Origin: Sialis fuliginosa
Taxonomy: Eukaryota; Arthropoda; Insecta; Megaloptera; Sialidae
DNA length: 64,000 nt
Direction of reading: 5' to 3'
Assembly: GCA_961205875.1 (NCBI GenBank)
Contig: OY540821.1
Coordinates: 16,058,001 to 16,122,000 of the forward strand
Position numbers and translations under genes: made by a program. A model generated the notes under the pieces. It ran no database searches and was not told the DNA's origin. It saw only the letters and a list, made by a program, of their open reading frames with translations. Shown piece after piece: positions 47,715 through 60,234 of the stretch. Positions within the stretch are counted from its first letter, which is position 1; each line of letters starts with the position of its first letter.

Positions 47715-48069
47715 TACAGTCACCTGCATTAATGGTCTTGCAGTTTGTATTCATTTTCGTTTATCACAAACTTAGTAGACTCCTCCCATTTGATTATTAT
47801 AATATTTAAATCGTTTCTCCATGTATCAAACAAAGAAAAATATTTTGAAATTCATTTGCTAGATAAAGAACTACTCCTTAATATGTAATCTATTGAAAAT
47901 TGTATACGAAAATTTTGTGGCAATAAATATTTGTTATTCCGAATTTTAGTATTTAAATATATTAAACTTGATAGAAAAAGATAACCGATGATGTTTGTCT
48001 TTAAATTTGGAATCTGTTGTAAGCGATTCTAGCCTTTAGGGTGCCAGACGAGTTCTGCAGGCGACTGTA
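47715..48069 (-). mobile_element. Family L MITE, copy 2 (reversed)
   Basis: The ends are TACAGTCACCTGCATTAATG and GTTCTGCAGGCGACTGTA. It is the reverse complement of 3375-3761, with internal deletions of about 30 bp. GTAC is formed at both borders, as in copy 1. Confidence 0.85.
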
Positions 48070-48920
48070 CATAGATACAAATATTTTTTTATTATTTATT
48101 ACTAGGTTAACTAAAATCGACGTAGAAATCTTTTATGTATTTCAATTATTTTAGAATTAAATAAATCAGATTAAATTATATATAATTATGGATGTGGACA
48201 TGTGAAAAAAATATTATATTTAATACTGACAGTTATAATTAGTTCAAAAAATGTCTGATTTATATTTTAGATGAATTTTATATACGATACTACTCTATAA
48301 TTTTACTATCAAAATATTTTGTGATTTATTATTAAGAATTATTAATGGTGATGTAAAATTTATCCTATATGAATTTTTAAATTATTTCTTATGAAGTTAA
48401 TACCTATTATATAATCCATTTAAGCGGCATTAATTAATAAGTTTTCAAAATTATATTTCTAGAAATATTCGTTAATTTTTTGATAAATGTTTAAAAGGAT
48501 GTAAAAAAAATATTCAATACAGATTTTATTCTAAAAATAGTAGACATGACTAGACAATATAAATAACTTATTTCAATATTTCAATGAATACAAAAGATAA
48601 TAATGTAATGGTTTTATTCAGTGAATACGCAAAAAATATGTATGAAACTCACATAACCAATACATTTTTTGTAAAATGTAATATACTTAGCTTGTTTTTA
48701 TTTATCGATTTTTATTATTTGTCTGTTATAATAATTTATATGGGATCACAATCGTGACCCGAAATATTCAAAAGCCGCACCTCCATATACCCTAGAATCT
48801 ACGCTAATGCACACAAAACATAATAAATTAGGAAACATTTAAAGAAAACAACGGGAAAATAAAACCAAATTTTTTTATAAATTCCATCTCCACAGAAACT
48901 AATTATTGAATCTTACTGTT
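48070..48920. other. No gene seen
   Basis: AT-rich sequence. Confidence 0.4.
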
Positions 48921-49315
48921 TATATATTATTCCAAGTTGATTAAGCCATAGGAAATTTAATATGGGGACAATTAGAAATGTTGTAGTAACCTTTGGTCAA
49001 ATTTTTAACGATGTGTGATTGGTGCATTTTGAAATATCGCTTCGAAACTAATTGATAAATTTTAAATAAATCAATAGTATTTTGTTTTCAACTTTAATCA
49101 AATTAAAATAAACATTCTAGATAAAATTATAATAATATTTTTTGGCAGATATAAATTTGAAAACAAAATACTAATGACTATTTTATTAAATTTTGTGGCG
49201 GCATTTCAAAATGCACCAATGACACATCGTTAAATTCGATCAAAGGCTACTACAACATTTCTAATTGTCCCTATGTTAAATATCCTATGGCTTAATCAAC
49301 TTGGAATACACTGTA
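48921..49315 (-). mobile_element. Family A palindromic MITE, copy 5
   Basis: The left terminus is degraded (TATATATTATTCCAAGTTG). The right terminus is intact (CTTGGAATACACTGTA). The loop is in the same orientation as copy 4, opposite to copies 1-3. Both outer arms are long, including GACAATTAGAAATGTTGTAG. Confidence 0.85.
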
Positions 49316-52300
49316 TATATGTATTATGTATACAAGTACATATGTATATAGTTAAATATATAAGTTTGGATTATGGTTTGATATAACAAATATTTATTTT
49401 ATGATTATCCGTAATATAAATTGTTTTGAGTTCTGCCATTAAGACAATATTTGAGTTGTGTAAAACCATTACCCACAAAACTTCTGCTCAAAGTTCTATA
49501 GATGTATGTTTGACGGTACAATAAAAATACTTTTGGGTAAGGTTGAATTTTTTGTTCAATTCAATATAAGTTATAATACTTAATATATTATAGAAATAGA
49601 GATTTCGTTAAAGCTCGTCTCTTCTAGGTTTCGAATTTAATTATATTAATTTTTCTCTTCAAAAACCAATTTCCGAAATATTTTACTAAATCAAATATAT
49701 ACACCTCAACACGTGTTTCGACTTTACAAGAAGTCATCATCAGGAGTGTACTTTGTTTTTTTGTGGTTAAGGTATATCATTAGTTTATTGACTTTGAAAC
49801 TACAGTTTCTCCGTTTTTTCAGTAAAAAATATTTTACGTCTAAAATCAAAAATGTTTGAAATTGTTATTATTTATAATGCTCTGAATCCGTGATTACCGA
49901 CAGGACTTATCTTGTCGTTCTCGTTTTAATTTCAAATCTTTTCTTAGCCTCGTTTATCACAAATAATAATATAACTTAAAAAATCATTTTTATTTTTTTA
50001 CTAATAATTTTGTATTTGGAATTTTTTAAATAAATACTTTACTTATCATGCTTCTATTAATATATACACAGGTAGAAGCGAGGTGGGTTGAACAGGTTTG
50101 TGTAGGGTTTCAGTCTTTATTTTATTTTAAATGTAATTTACTGGAAATTATATTTTGAAATATTAAGAATAGTTTTAATTGTATAACAAAATCTGGAAGC
50201 CAATAAACAACACAGTAGTTATTTCAGTCAATTATCATAAAAAACTTTATTCAAAGTGGACCTTCGAGTTAGATAGTTTTTATCCTGGTTGTAAAAATGC
50301 TGAAAAATAATAAAATTTGTGTAAAAAGTTTCCGCAACTATTTCATCTATATTTTTATTCTTGTATTTATTTCGAGTTAAAATAAATTTTGTTAGTAAAG
50401 AAATTTTAAATTTCAGTTACCGACAAGTATGCAAAAATATACGCGAGATAGAATTGTGCATTCAAGAAAGGTTATGGTGTTAAAAATATACCAAACTAAA
50501 ATATATTTAGATTCGTGTTCGAGTATTTTACTTACTCTACTGTACAGAGTTTATTGTAAGAATATCTATAGTGTTGATAAAATTATATTATCTTATTTAT
50601 TGGTACAATTTTCATTTAATTAATTAACCCTTTTTTTCTTTCAGGTAAACACTCCTTAGATTTCTATGTAACAATTACTACATTAGAGCCGTAAGTATGA
50701 AAAAAACATCTTTACAATCATTGCATTTCTATGTATATTTTGAGGCACTGTATCTGAATTTTAGGACAAAATAGCACCTTATTTTCAAAATGAACTGGGT
50801 AAGCTGCTATTTTGACTGTAAAATCGGATTCTGCCCTCAATAACTGGGGTAAATCCCCAGTTATTCAGGGCTAATGTGATAAAAATAATTCTATTATTTA
50901 TACAAAATTTAATTGGTGAATTATATAGAAGAGCATTAGAGGTAATAGAAATAAAATTCACGTTGATTTTATTTTATTGAGATCAGATAGGATTTTTAGA
51001 TATGAATTGAATATTTAAAGTTTTTAAGAGATGGAAAACAGCTTCGATAACATATTTTGGTATTGCAGTTACCCCTATCATTTTAAATTAGTGCTTTATG
51101 AAAAAGCATAATTTTTTTAATTGCATGTTTATAGAAAATACATTTAAAATTGCTATTGAAAATATTTTTTTATGTATTTTCGGGTAAGCCGATAATACAA
51201 AATGTAAAGAGAGGAAAAAACTTTTCTATTATTTTATATAAAGATTTTGCGGAAATGTTTGTCTTGAAACTTATATGAGAACTAAAGTTTTGTCGCTTAT
51301 AACAAAAATAATCAAAATGGTGATAGAAAAAAATACTTTTATAACAACTGATTTCATGAAAGTATATAGAAATATATATATACTATGTATAACCTTCGAT
51401 AAAAAAGTTTCTATAAATATAAACCTTAAGATGAGAGTTCCCAAAAGGGATTTCAATTATTTGTTGTTTTTTCTTACTATTTTATACACAGTATGTCCCA
51501 AAAATCTGTAAACGGTTACATAACTCAAAAGGAGTGTGCCTTAAAAATATGTGGGCGTAAATTTTTCTATCAAATAAATCGACCCATAAGGCCCAAATTA
51601 TTATGTTTTCAATACAAGTTGTAGAGAACTATATTATCAAAAATTAATATTTTTATCTTTTTGTATAAAAAGTCTTGTGGTACCTAGCAATAAAATTTTA
51701 CTTTAAATTGCAAAAATAAAATTTCGTATATAATGAACATTATACACCTAGTATAATATATAGAACAAATGTATACATTTTTATTGCTCTCACCATTTTT
51801 AATCTATCGAAATTGAATTACAGAAACTCGACGAAATATTTTACGATACAATAAATAAATTTCTTAATCAACTGAAGTCTTTATAATGTGTTATTTAATA
51901 TTTCAACAAACAGATAAATATATTCGTTTTAATTAGAAATAAAACACTATAATCAATTTACAAGTATCTCATAAATATTTATTTAGTACCTCTATTGATT
52001 GAAAATTAATTAAAATGCAGATATAATATATTCGTATATTATACATTCAAATTAAATTTAAATAATTGTTTTATTCATTATTATCAATACATAATATTTA
52101 CTCTTCTGACTTATATTTAAGTAGTCTACAGTACAACCTCTTTATTGTAAGTAAACTGCGACCTTTAATTGTTATAATTATAATTTAAATCATGAACCTG
52201 AAAAAGAAGTTTGCGTTAAATATATCGGTTTTTGGTTCAGGTATTTTTATATATAATAATAACATTTAATAACAGTTAGCAGTAACATATAAAAAAATTG

Positions 52301-53235
52301 CAATATTCCGCGGTGCCCCTGCAAAGACGCCGCCGTTCCCCATGGCGCTACGGTACACATTTAGGGAACCATTGTACTATATGATATATTATTAATAGAG
52401 ATTGGAAAAATAGTTGTTATTTTCAATGAAATAGTTACTAGTTGAATTTTTTTTCGGAAAATATTTTTTTTACGATTTATTAATAATTAGTGCAAACGAA
52501 GCAGTAAAAAGTAGGAAAGGTAGTTGCAAATAGTTGATTTCAAATTGTGTTCAATCAAACCAGTTTTCTGAAAACGGTGGAGATATGTAATAAAAATTAC
52601 AATAAATGCATTTTTACGCAATAGTTGAAAAACTATTTTTCCAATTATTAATTATCAGTTATATAAGTAACCGCGAGAGCCTCAGCGTGGTGATGGGATT
52701 AATTAAATACTCTTTGATTAAAACAGAAAATAGAGCGGTACAATGGAAATAAAAAAAATTGATTTAACATAAAGATGAGAACATATCTGTTTTCTGGTCA
52801 AAACAAGATATAAAAATCCTGATAACGACCACTTTTTAAAACTCTACACATTATTTCTATAGTTTTTTTCTTCTAATGTTCACATTTACTTCATTGATTA
52901 AACCAAAACTTTTCTAATAGACATATAGACAATTGCTGTTAATACATTTGAATCATCATTGTCTGGAAAATTTTTTTGGCAAATGTGAAAACATATTTTC
53001 TAAATATCTTTCAAATATTATCTCGTTCATTTGTTGTTCGTTATATTTTCATCTCCACTCTCACATCAGAGTGAATATAATATTAAATTTAGAGATAATG
53101 ACTTTTAAATGTTCAGCAGGGCCGTTTTCCGCCAAGACTTGCGAGGCCCTGACATATAGGGCTTAATTTTGTTTTTTCTTTTCAGAAAATTATAAATTTT
53201 CTTGAAAAATTGATATAAAATGTGTTTATTTCTGA
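49316..53235. other. No gene recognised in 3.9 kb
   Basis: AT-rich. Unpaired transposon-like ends are CACAGTATGTCCCAAAAATC (about 51487), CAGTACAACCTCTTTATTG (about 52130, Tigger-like) and CAGGGCCGTTTTCCGCC (about 53118, like the hAT terminus at 8195). GCGGTGCCCCTGCAAAGACG near 52311 is a small GC-rich island without a frame. CCCCAGTTATT is self-complementary with an earlier AATAACTGGGG at 50840-50865, giving a short hairpin. The open stretches at 50429, 51275 and 52933 show no domains. Confidence 0.4.
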
Positions 53236-53602
53236 AGTTGGGTAAATATGAAACACCAAATAAATAAGGTAAAAGTGAAACAAGCTTACAACTAAAAAAC
53301 GAATTTATTTATAGGAGAATTATAAAAACTGACATCATCATTAAAGGTTTGTTAAAGCGACCTGAAAATATGAATCGCCTAATAAGTGATGTGTCATCCC
53401 CTACAGATTTCCCTGTTAGTCGATGTCAAAACGTGTGAATTAAATTTTAATTCTTTGCACATAACTTTCTGTATAGCTCAGATATTAATTAAAGTTACAA
53501 TTTCACATTGATATGCCACAAAGAAGATAAATCAAAGTTGCCTTTGTAGCTTTTCTTTTAATTTTTCGAGAAATATTTTCCATTAGAGGCCTGTTTCACT
53601 TT
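53236..53602 (+). mobile_element. Family G element, left part, copy 2
   Basis: It matches 35310-35660 nearly base for base from GGGTAAATATGAAACACCAA to AGAGGCCTGTTTCACTTT, then stops. It lacks the first ~8 bases and the right ~220 bp of the full element. Confidence 0.85.
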
Positions 53603-53760
53603 ATATATCTTGTCAGAATTTAAACCAATCTAATCTCGAACTAATATGAAATCAGATTTTTTTTGATAGAAAGGGGAAGGGTTATTTAAATGGATAAAAT
53701 AATAGAGAAACAGTTTCGTATTCGTAAGATAAACTAAACAATTATCTGTGCGTTTTCCAG

Positions 53761-53838
53761 TCGATAAAGACGTTTCCTATACTACTGGAAATTACCGACC
53801 GAGCGGACGGAAATCCACCCATACTTCCGCTTTCCCTA
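53761..53838 (+). CDS. Candidate isolated 78-bp exon, gene unknown
   Basis: The segment is about half G+C within AT-rich DNA. It is preceded by a good acceptor (TGCGTTTTCCAG) and followed by a good donor (CTA then GTATGT), and it is exactly 26 codons long. Two + frames are open: phase 0 gives SIKTFPILLEITDRADG and onward. Phase 1, the phase of the transporter donor at 17383, gives DKDVSYTTGNYRPSG and onward. Neither matches the expected second helix of an MCT or any family I recognise. It could be a cassette or loop exon of the transporter, an exon of a different gene, or a GC-rich transposon scrap. The minus strand is also partly open. Confidence 0.3.
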
Positions 53839-54310
53839 GTATGTATATTATTATGTTAAAAGTTTATAACAGCTATTATCGTAAATATGGGAATATTTTC
53901 TTTTAGAAAATGAGAGTTTATTTTAAAATTTTTAGATTATTTTTGTTGATATGGGTAAACTGGAATTTTACATTGAAAATTACCGTGAAAATTACTGTAA
54001 CGAGGGACGAGGTGACATTCAGATCCGGATTACAAATTTTACTGGTGGTTATTAATAAAATAAAACAAAAATAACAATAATAAATTAATTATTTCTATAA
54101 AAAATAGCAAAACAATTTCAATGAAACGTTTAAAAGCCGTCTAAAAAAGACCCAAGAAATTTCAAAGTATAGATATAATATATAATAGTAATAAATGCAA
54201 TTTGTTCAATCGATTGTTACAATTCTACTAACAAGGAAATTTTTATTGTGAGTCTCGCAGTTTTTAGTGGAAATTTCTTTCCATGTGGGTACATTATAAA
54301 TTTTGTATAA
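53839..54310. other. No gene seen
   Basis: AT-rich spacer. Confidence 0.4.
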
Positions 54311-54530
54311 CTGCAAAAAACAAATTAGCTTCCAGCTAACGCTATCTGTTAGGTGTTAAATTGTTACGAAATTGCTCGACATTTTAAAGCAGTGGTAAAC
54401 AAATGTATAACAATATAAATGCTATGGATTTTATGGGGTACACTTGGCAGCACTTATTAAAAGCCACTGATTTCTACTTATCATATATATGTAAGATTTC
54501 ATTTGCTATCTCTATATGTAGTTTAAACCA
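54311..54530. mobile_element. Family F MITE, copy 3, right end lost
   Basis: The left arm is TAGCTTCCAGCTAACGCTAT. The interior has TTTTAAAGCAGTGGTAAACA and TTGGCAGCACTTATT like copy 2. The right arm is not found. Confidence 0.75.
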
Positions 54531-54824
54531 AAGATATTTACCACAGAATTACAAGACTTAAAATTTTCAGATTTGTAAAAAATATGGAAACCCTAGTTTC
54601 AAACCGCAGTTACAATGTATCTGCTCTATTAAAATATAGATGGCACTGTTACAATATTAGTTCACATTTTATGCGATAGTAGTACCACTTGTCGGATTAA
54701 ATAGCAAAGATATAAACCAGATTCTTTGTAATGAAATAGTTATTCTTTTTAAGGATAGAGGTCGTATTTATGATTTTTTTGGAAAATAGTGAAATTCCAG
54801 TATACGAAATGTTATTTAAAAAAC

Positions 54825-54862
54825 TATAAGGGTTCCTAGTTTTTTATGGAACCCCTTATTTT
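54825..54862 (-). repeat. GGGTTCC-type TE fragment
   Basis: ACTATAAGGGTTCCTAGTTT followed by TTTATGGAACCCCTT is a short imperfect inverted repeat. Its complement matches the start of the 62608-62885 repeat (AACTAGGAACCTTATAGTTT). Confidence 0.6.
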
Positions 54863-54949
54863 TTTAACGTTTTAGAATTATTATTAAATGATTTCTAATT
54901 TCTATATTATATGAAACACATTAAATTCAAGCATTTACTTTTTAAAATT

Positions 54950-55895
54950 AATTCTTATATATTTATATAGTAACTAAATGATTCTACGTGTTATTTTCTT
55001 GTATTTTAGTCGATATTTGTATGATTAACGTAAGAAAATTTCACTAAAAAATTTCGATTTTTTAATTTCGTTAAAAGTATGTTTATTGTATAGAAAATGA
55101 CGTGAAAAGTTGAACTGTTCAAACCGCAGGTCTGTATCTCAAACCGTTCTCGAGATACAGCCTCTCAAAGTTTTAGTTTTTTCAAATTTTTGGAGAAAAA
55201 AGGCCATAACTTTTGAACGTGTGGTCGGAATTGATTTTAGTTGACGGATTTGAAATCAGCGTGTCAAAATCTATATAATGACATGTATAATACTTTAAAA
55301 TCCGACAAAAAAATTTTGGTCAAAAATCGACATTTTTTTAAGGTATACCCCTTTGAATTTTTTCGATTTTTCGCGAAATTTTTTTTCTCGAGTCTTAAGG
55401 TATTGTACATGTCATTATATAGATTTTGACACGCTGATTTCAAATCCGTCAACTAAAATCAATTCCGACCACGCGTTCAAAAGTTATGGCCTTTTTTCTC
55501 CAAAAATTTGAAAAAACTAAAACTTTGAGAGGCTATATCTCGAGAACGGTTTGAGATACAGACCTGCGGTTTGAACAGTTCAACTTTTCACGTCATTTTC
55601 TATACAAAAAACATACTTTTAACTAAATCAAAAAGTCTAAATTTTTTAGTGAAATTTCCTGCAGTGAACTTCAACTCGTCATACAAATATCAACTAAAAT
55701 ACAAAAAAATAAGACGTAGAGGTGTTATTGTTTTATAATTGAACGTATAAATTAATATTAAATGTTATTTTTGACTTTTGGTTAAAATATTTGGGTTGCA
55801 CATAAAGATGAATATTCTAATAATATTTTTAAATTATTTACTAACTGAAAACACAGATTTGTATTAATTTACCCATAAAGCAAGGGAAGAACTGC
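54950..55895 (+). mobile_element. Family E repeat with internal palindrome, copy 2
   Basis: The flanks have the same orientation as in copy 1 (AATTCTTATATATTTATATA left, AATTGAACGTATAAATTAAT right), but the centre of the palindrome (54984-55719) is inverted. Copy 1 reads GGGGTATACCTTAAAAAAAT where this copy reads ATTTTTTTAAGGTATACCCC. The 62-codon open stretches on each strand are mirror artefacts. The right part has an additional ~22 bp (TAAATTATTTACTAACTGAA) absent from copy 1. Confidence 0.88.
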
Positions 55896-58015
55896 GCAAT
55901 GGTAAAGTTGAGGGGCACCGAAATTGATATGACAACGAAAAAAAGTTAATTAAAGGCGCAAATAATCTTACAATTAGACCCATTTGAGGAACCTGATCCG
56001 ACGTATACAGAGTCTAGAACCTACAAAGGTCTTAGATGCCTTGTGTATAAATAATTACCTCAACATAACAAATTAATCAATGTATTACATTTTATGATAA
56101 CATTTTCAAATAAATGGTAACTGATAACAAACTCAATACAAACGCTGCAATCTAAAACCCATAAATCGTAATACCAATAGAACATCATGCTCTGATTTGA
56201 TATGGCAATGATCTGGAAGTTCATGAATCACTGGCGACATTACCGACCGATCACTACATTATCTTGTTTACTAAATCACAGGACGCGATATTATCGACCA
56301 TGATTGTACACCTAAATTAATGCATATCCTCTGTTATCATTAACGTGTCTGTAATATACTTGTAATTAAAGTGCAACGTTCTGACAGTCAAAACTGTTTA
56401 CTGAATTCATCAAGGATGAAACGGAGAACGGATTCTCAATCTTTCCTGAATGTTTTACTAATTGGAACGTGGTCTTAATTTTAGTCGTAACAATGTCCTC
56501 ATCATAGGCAAGCACCTCATCGGCGCCCCTCCCTTCCACTGTTACGTAACTTTTCATATTAAATATAACAATGAAATTTCCGAAATTCAAATATTTTCTT
56601 ATTGTTGCGTCTATATTTTGTTTGTTAAAAATTATCACTTCATCTTTTTATGCACACAAGAATCTTTTTATATTGTGTAAGTAGGTACATAGATACCTAC
56701 TTATTTTTTTGTTATTTTTCAAAAATTTTGCCCTATGGATAATCCGCCTCTGTCCTCATGCCTTTTTGATTAACAATAAAAGAAAATAACTAAAACTGCA
56801 TAACTAGTTAAATTTTCAAAAGGTACATAATGTATTTTAATAAATATCATGTACTCATTAAAACAATTAAAGATTTTATATTAAAAAGGCATAATACAAT
56901 CAAGGACTCTAGCCTGAGGACTTAGGATAATAGGAAGGGGCGGCATTTATAAATTATTTTCACACATAAAAACCTTTTTTTGTTATAATGTTTAAAGGGC
57001 TGTCCATTAACTACATAAGTATATCGGGAGATGTAGGGGGTAGTGCTTAGCATGACAAAATATGACGTGAGAGGGGAAGTGGGTAATATATTAATATATT
57101 AATATATACAACACCATATTGCATCATATATGCAAAATCATAATTTTTTAAAGCATTTTGAAACCGAAACACTATGCTTTGAAATAACACTGAAATTAAG
57201 TTTACAAACAAAGTTTACATATTTGTTTCTTTGATTTATAATCCTATAACTCTGAGGATAATGGATAATTAATTATTTTTCAGTCTGTATTAATTGTTGA
57301 AAGGTACATACATTAAAACGTTATTTTAATTTATTTACAGATACTTTTTGTATAATAATTTAGATTCCATAATTTATTTGATGAATGTGTATCTAATCTT
57401 GAGAGGCGAAACTTGAATTTATTTACGTCTCTGAATAGAATAATCAGAGTTAAATATAAAATTAATAACTTTATTTATAACGTGAAATGATCTTTGACCC
57501 ACACAACAATTTATAGCGATTTTTCACACTCTGTCAAATTACTTTAAGAAGTCTCAGACAAATCTAGTCAGCGGTGATGGTTCGAGCACTAATTTGTTTC
57601 AGCTAGATTAAAACGTCTTTTGTGACGATTGACGTAGAGAAAATAAAAAGAAGAATATAACAAATTGCAGGAACTGAATCTAAAACGAAATTTAGAGATG
57701 CAATCAAAGAGGAGTAAGTTAATAAGTCATTTGACCTCTACATTTCTTAAAACAATTCAAAGTTATTTAGGTCAATCTTGCTTCTGTACATAATTCATGT
57801 TTTCTTCATAAATAAAAATTGTTATATATTGTTGTAGATATTATAAGGTATTAATTTGCAAAAGAAAATATGTTAATTGAGGCATATACAAGTGCGTTAA
57901 ATAATAAATAACAATAAATCAGCAAAATTAGCAAAACAGTAATCTTGTACTGTAAAAATTACAGTTGACGTACCAAAAATATTTTATATTATATTTTCGA
58001 CAATAAATTGAACAT
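55896..58015. other. No gene that can be supported
   Basis: 56366-56638 has a 90-codon minus-strand open stretch (EGRGADEVLAYDEDIV, and so on) over a GC-richer patch (CACTGTTACGTAAC beside GGCGCCCCTCCCTTCC). This looks like a decayed hAT-type element end, but no domain is certain. GGGCTGTCCATTAACTACAT near 56998 is a common insect TE terminus without a partner. The remainder is AT-rich. Confidence 0.35.
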
Positions 58016-60234
58016 TAGTGGAGAGCCGTAAGGCATAGAAATCTTAAAACCTCGGAATCCAGGGCCAGTCAATGAATCTTTATGAAACCTTTTGGAATGT
58101 GTTTTTAACACTTAATAGAAAAAAGTTAAAAAAAAAATTTTGGACGGTCTCAATTTTTTATATATTAAAATTAATAATTGGGTCATTCCATATAAAATCA
58201 TCAAGGGCTGAAGTTGCAACATTTTTAATTTTGATGAAAGTTTAATCATTTGTTATTATACTTATTAGATAGCAGAAATTGCAGTTAGAAAATTTTTAAT
58301 GGTCATAGTTCGTGGGTGGTGACCATTTTACCCTCTTAAGATACGAAGATTTCGTCGATTTTCAACGTTTTTTCAACTCGTTATAGCACGCGTTCTAATA
58401 AAGCAATTATAACGGGCTTGATGTCATTTGAAAGCATAAAAAGTCTAGTTTCAAATAATCTAGCACGATTTTAAGTTTAAATATTTTTTTTTGTAGATAG
58501 AGGCTTTTTAATTTTATTAATAATATTGTCATTTTTTCTATTTTTCGAAATTTATTGTGGCTTAAAGGTTAAACTGAGAAAGCTATAATTATGTGTAAGT
58601 TATGTTCATTTATAGTACTCAGTACCCACAAAAAATCAGCTTGATTGATGCACATTTTTTATTAAAAAATGTTAGTTAAATATCGCAAAAATCCCGAAAA
58701 CACCAAAATCAGCTTCGAAACAAATAGCGGGAAAAAAAAAATTTGGAGAAATCTCATAGAATCTTTTTTAAAGTACTTGAAAAGAGCTTCAAAATGAGCA
58801 CTGTTAAAAGTTGATTGTACAAAAATTGACGGAGATATGATACAAATAAAATTAGTATTAATATTTTTCAGCGTAAAAATTATCAACAATACCCCCACCA
58901 TTACCACCAAAATTAAAATTGGACGTAATCCTTCTACAATTCCTTTCACTTGAGTACTATCAATGTGATCCAGGAGTTTTGACCGTTTTAAATGCCTGGT
59001 TTTAAAAAAAAGTTTGATTGAAATGACGAGAGATTTTTTATAATTTCAAAAAAGATTGTCTTTTTTTTTTAATTACTCAAAAACTAATACAGATACAAAA
59101 AAATAGCAATAATAAAAAAAGTTGGGATTTTTTATTTACTATAAGTTTTTTTTTTTTTTTCTGTAGCATTAAAAATAATTGAGTTATGAACGTTTGAAGT
59201 TTGTATGTTACAGTGAAAGTCCCCTTTCCCTGTCCCTTTAAACGGAATAATTTTTAAAATGAAGGGTTCAAATAAGTCAAAACTCCTGGATCACATTGAT
59301 AGTACTCAAGTGAAAGGAATTGTAGAAGGATTACGTCCAATTTTGATTTTGGTGGTAATGGTGGGGGTATTGTTGATAATTTTTACGCTGAAAAATATTA
59401 ATACTAATTTTATTTGTATCATATCTCCGTCAATTTTTGTACAATCAACTTTTAACAGTGCTCATTTTGAAGCTCTTTTCAAGTACTTTAAAAAAGATTC
59501 TATGAGATTTCTCCAAATTTTTTTTTTTCCCGCTATTTGTTTCGAAGCTGATTTTGGTGTTTTCGGGATTTTTGCGATATTTAACTAACATTTTTTAATA
59601 AAAAATGTGCATCAATCAAGCTGATTTTTTGTGGGTACTGAGTACTATAAATGAACATAACTTACACATAATTATAGCTTTCTCAGTTTAACCTTTAAGC
59701 CACAATAAATTTCGAAAAATAGAAAAAATGACAATATTATTAATAAAATTAAAAAGCCTCTATCTACAAAAAAAAATATTTAAACTTAAAATCGTGCTAG
59801 ATCATTTGAAACTAGACTTTTTATGCTTTCAAATGACATCAAGCCCGTTATAATTGCTTTATTAGAACGCGTGCTATAGCGAGTTGAAAAAACGTTGAAA
59901 ATCGACGAAATCTTCGTATCTTAAGAGGGTAAAATGGTCACCACCCACGAACTATGACCATTAAAAATTTTCTAACTGCAGTTTCTGCTATCTAATAAGT
60001 ATAATAACAAATGATTAAACTTTCATCAAAATTAAAAATGTTGCAACTTCAGCCCTTGATGATTTTATATGGAATGACCCAATTATTAATTTTAATATAT
60101 AAAAAATTGAGACCGTCCAAAATTTTTTTTTTAACTTTTTTCTATTAAGTGTTAAAAACACATTCCAAAAGGTTTCATAAAGATTCATTGACTGGCCCTG
60201 GATTCCGAGGTATAAATCTTACGGCTCTCCACTA
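58016..60234. mobile_element. 2.2-kb near-perfect palindromic foldback element
   Basis: The left arm (58016-58983, ~968 bp) and right arm (59276-60234, ~959 bp) are near-identical inverted copies, bounded by TAGTGGAGAGCCGTA and its complement and separated by a ~292-bp spacer. TA/TAGT at the borders is compatible with a TA target. Mirror-image reading frames start in each arm (58662-58949 minus, 59259-59588 plus; GIVEGLRPILILVVMVGVLL). They diverge at their ends because of a one-base difference in a homopolymer (10 versus 11 A), so they are probably not selected coding sequence. No transposase motif. A true giant foldback or an inverted duplication are the two readings. Confidence 0.9.

Noticed and set aside
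23764-49315. Loop inversion in family A copies 4 and 5
   Set aside because: Unlike family E, family A arms are symmetric to the very ends, so opposite loop orientation is explained by insertion in the opposite direction.
30430-51690. Possible repeat pair (30430-30560 versus reverse of 51600-51690)
   Set aside because: Only short blocks such as CACAAGACTTTTT and TCTCTACAACTT match. This is too little to call a family without an alignment.
56366-56638. 90-codon minus-strand frame as an hAT transposase fragment
   Set aside because: The flanking GC-rich patch is TE-like, but I could not identify hAT motifs in the translation, so the claim is not supportable by eye.
58662-59588. Two membrane-protein-like frames (GIVEGLRPILILVVMVGVLL) in the 2.2-kb palindrome
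   Set aside because: They are the same sequence seen on both arms. A single-base homopolymer difference gives them different C-termini, and there is no recognisable domain, so coding selection is unlikely.
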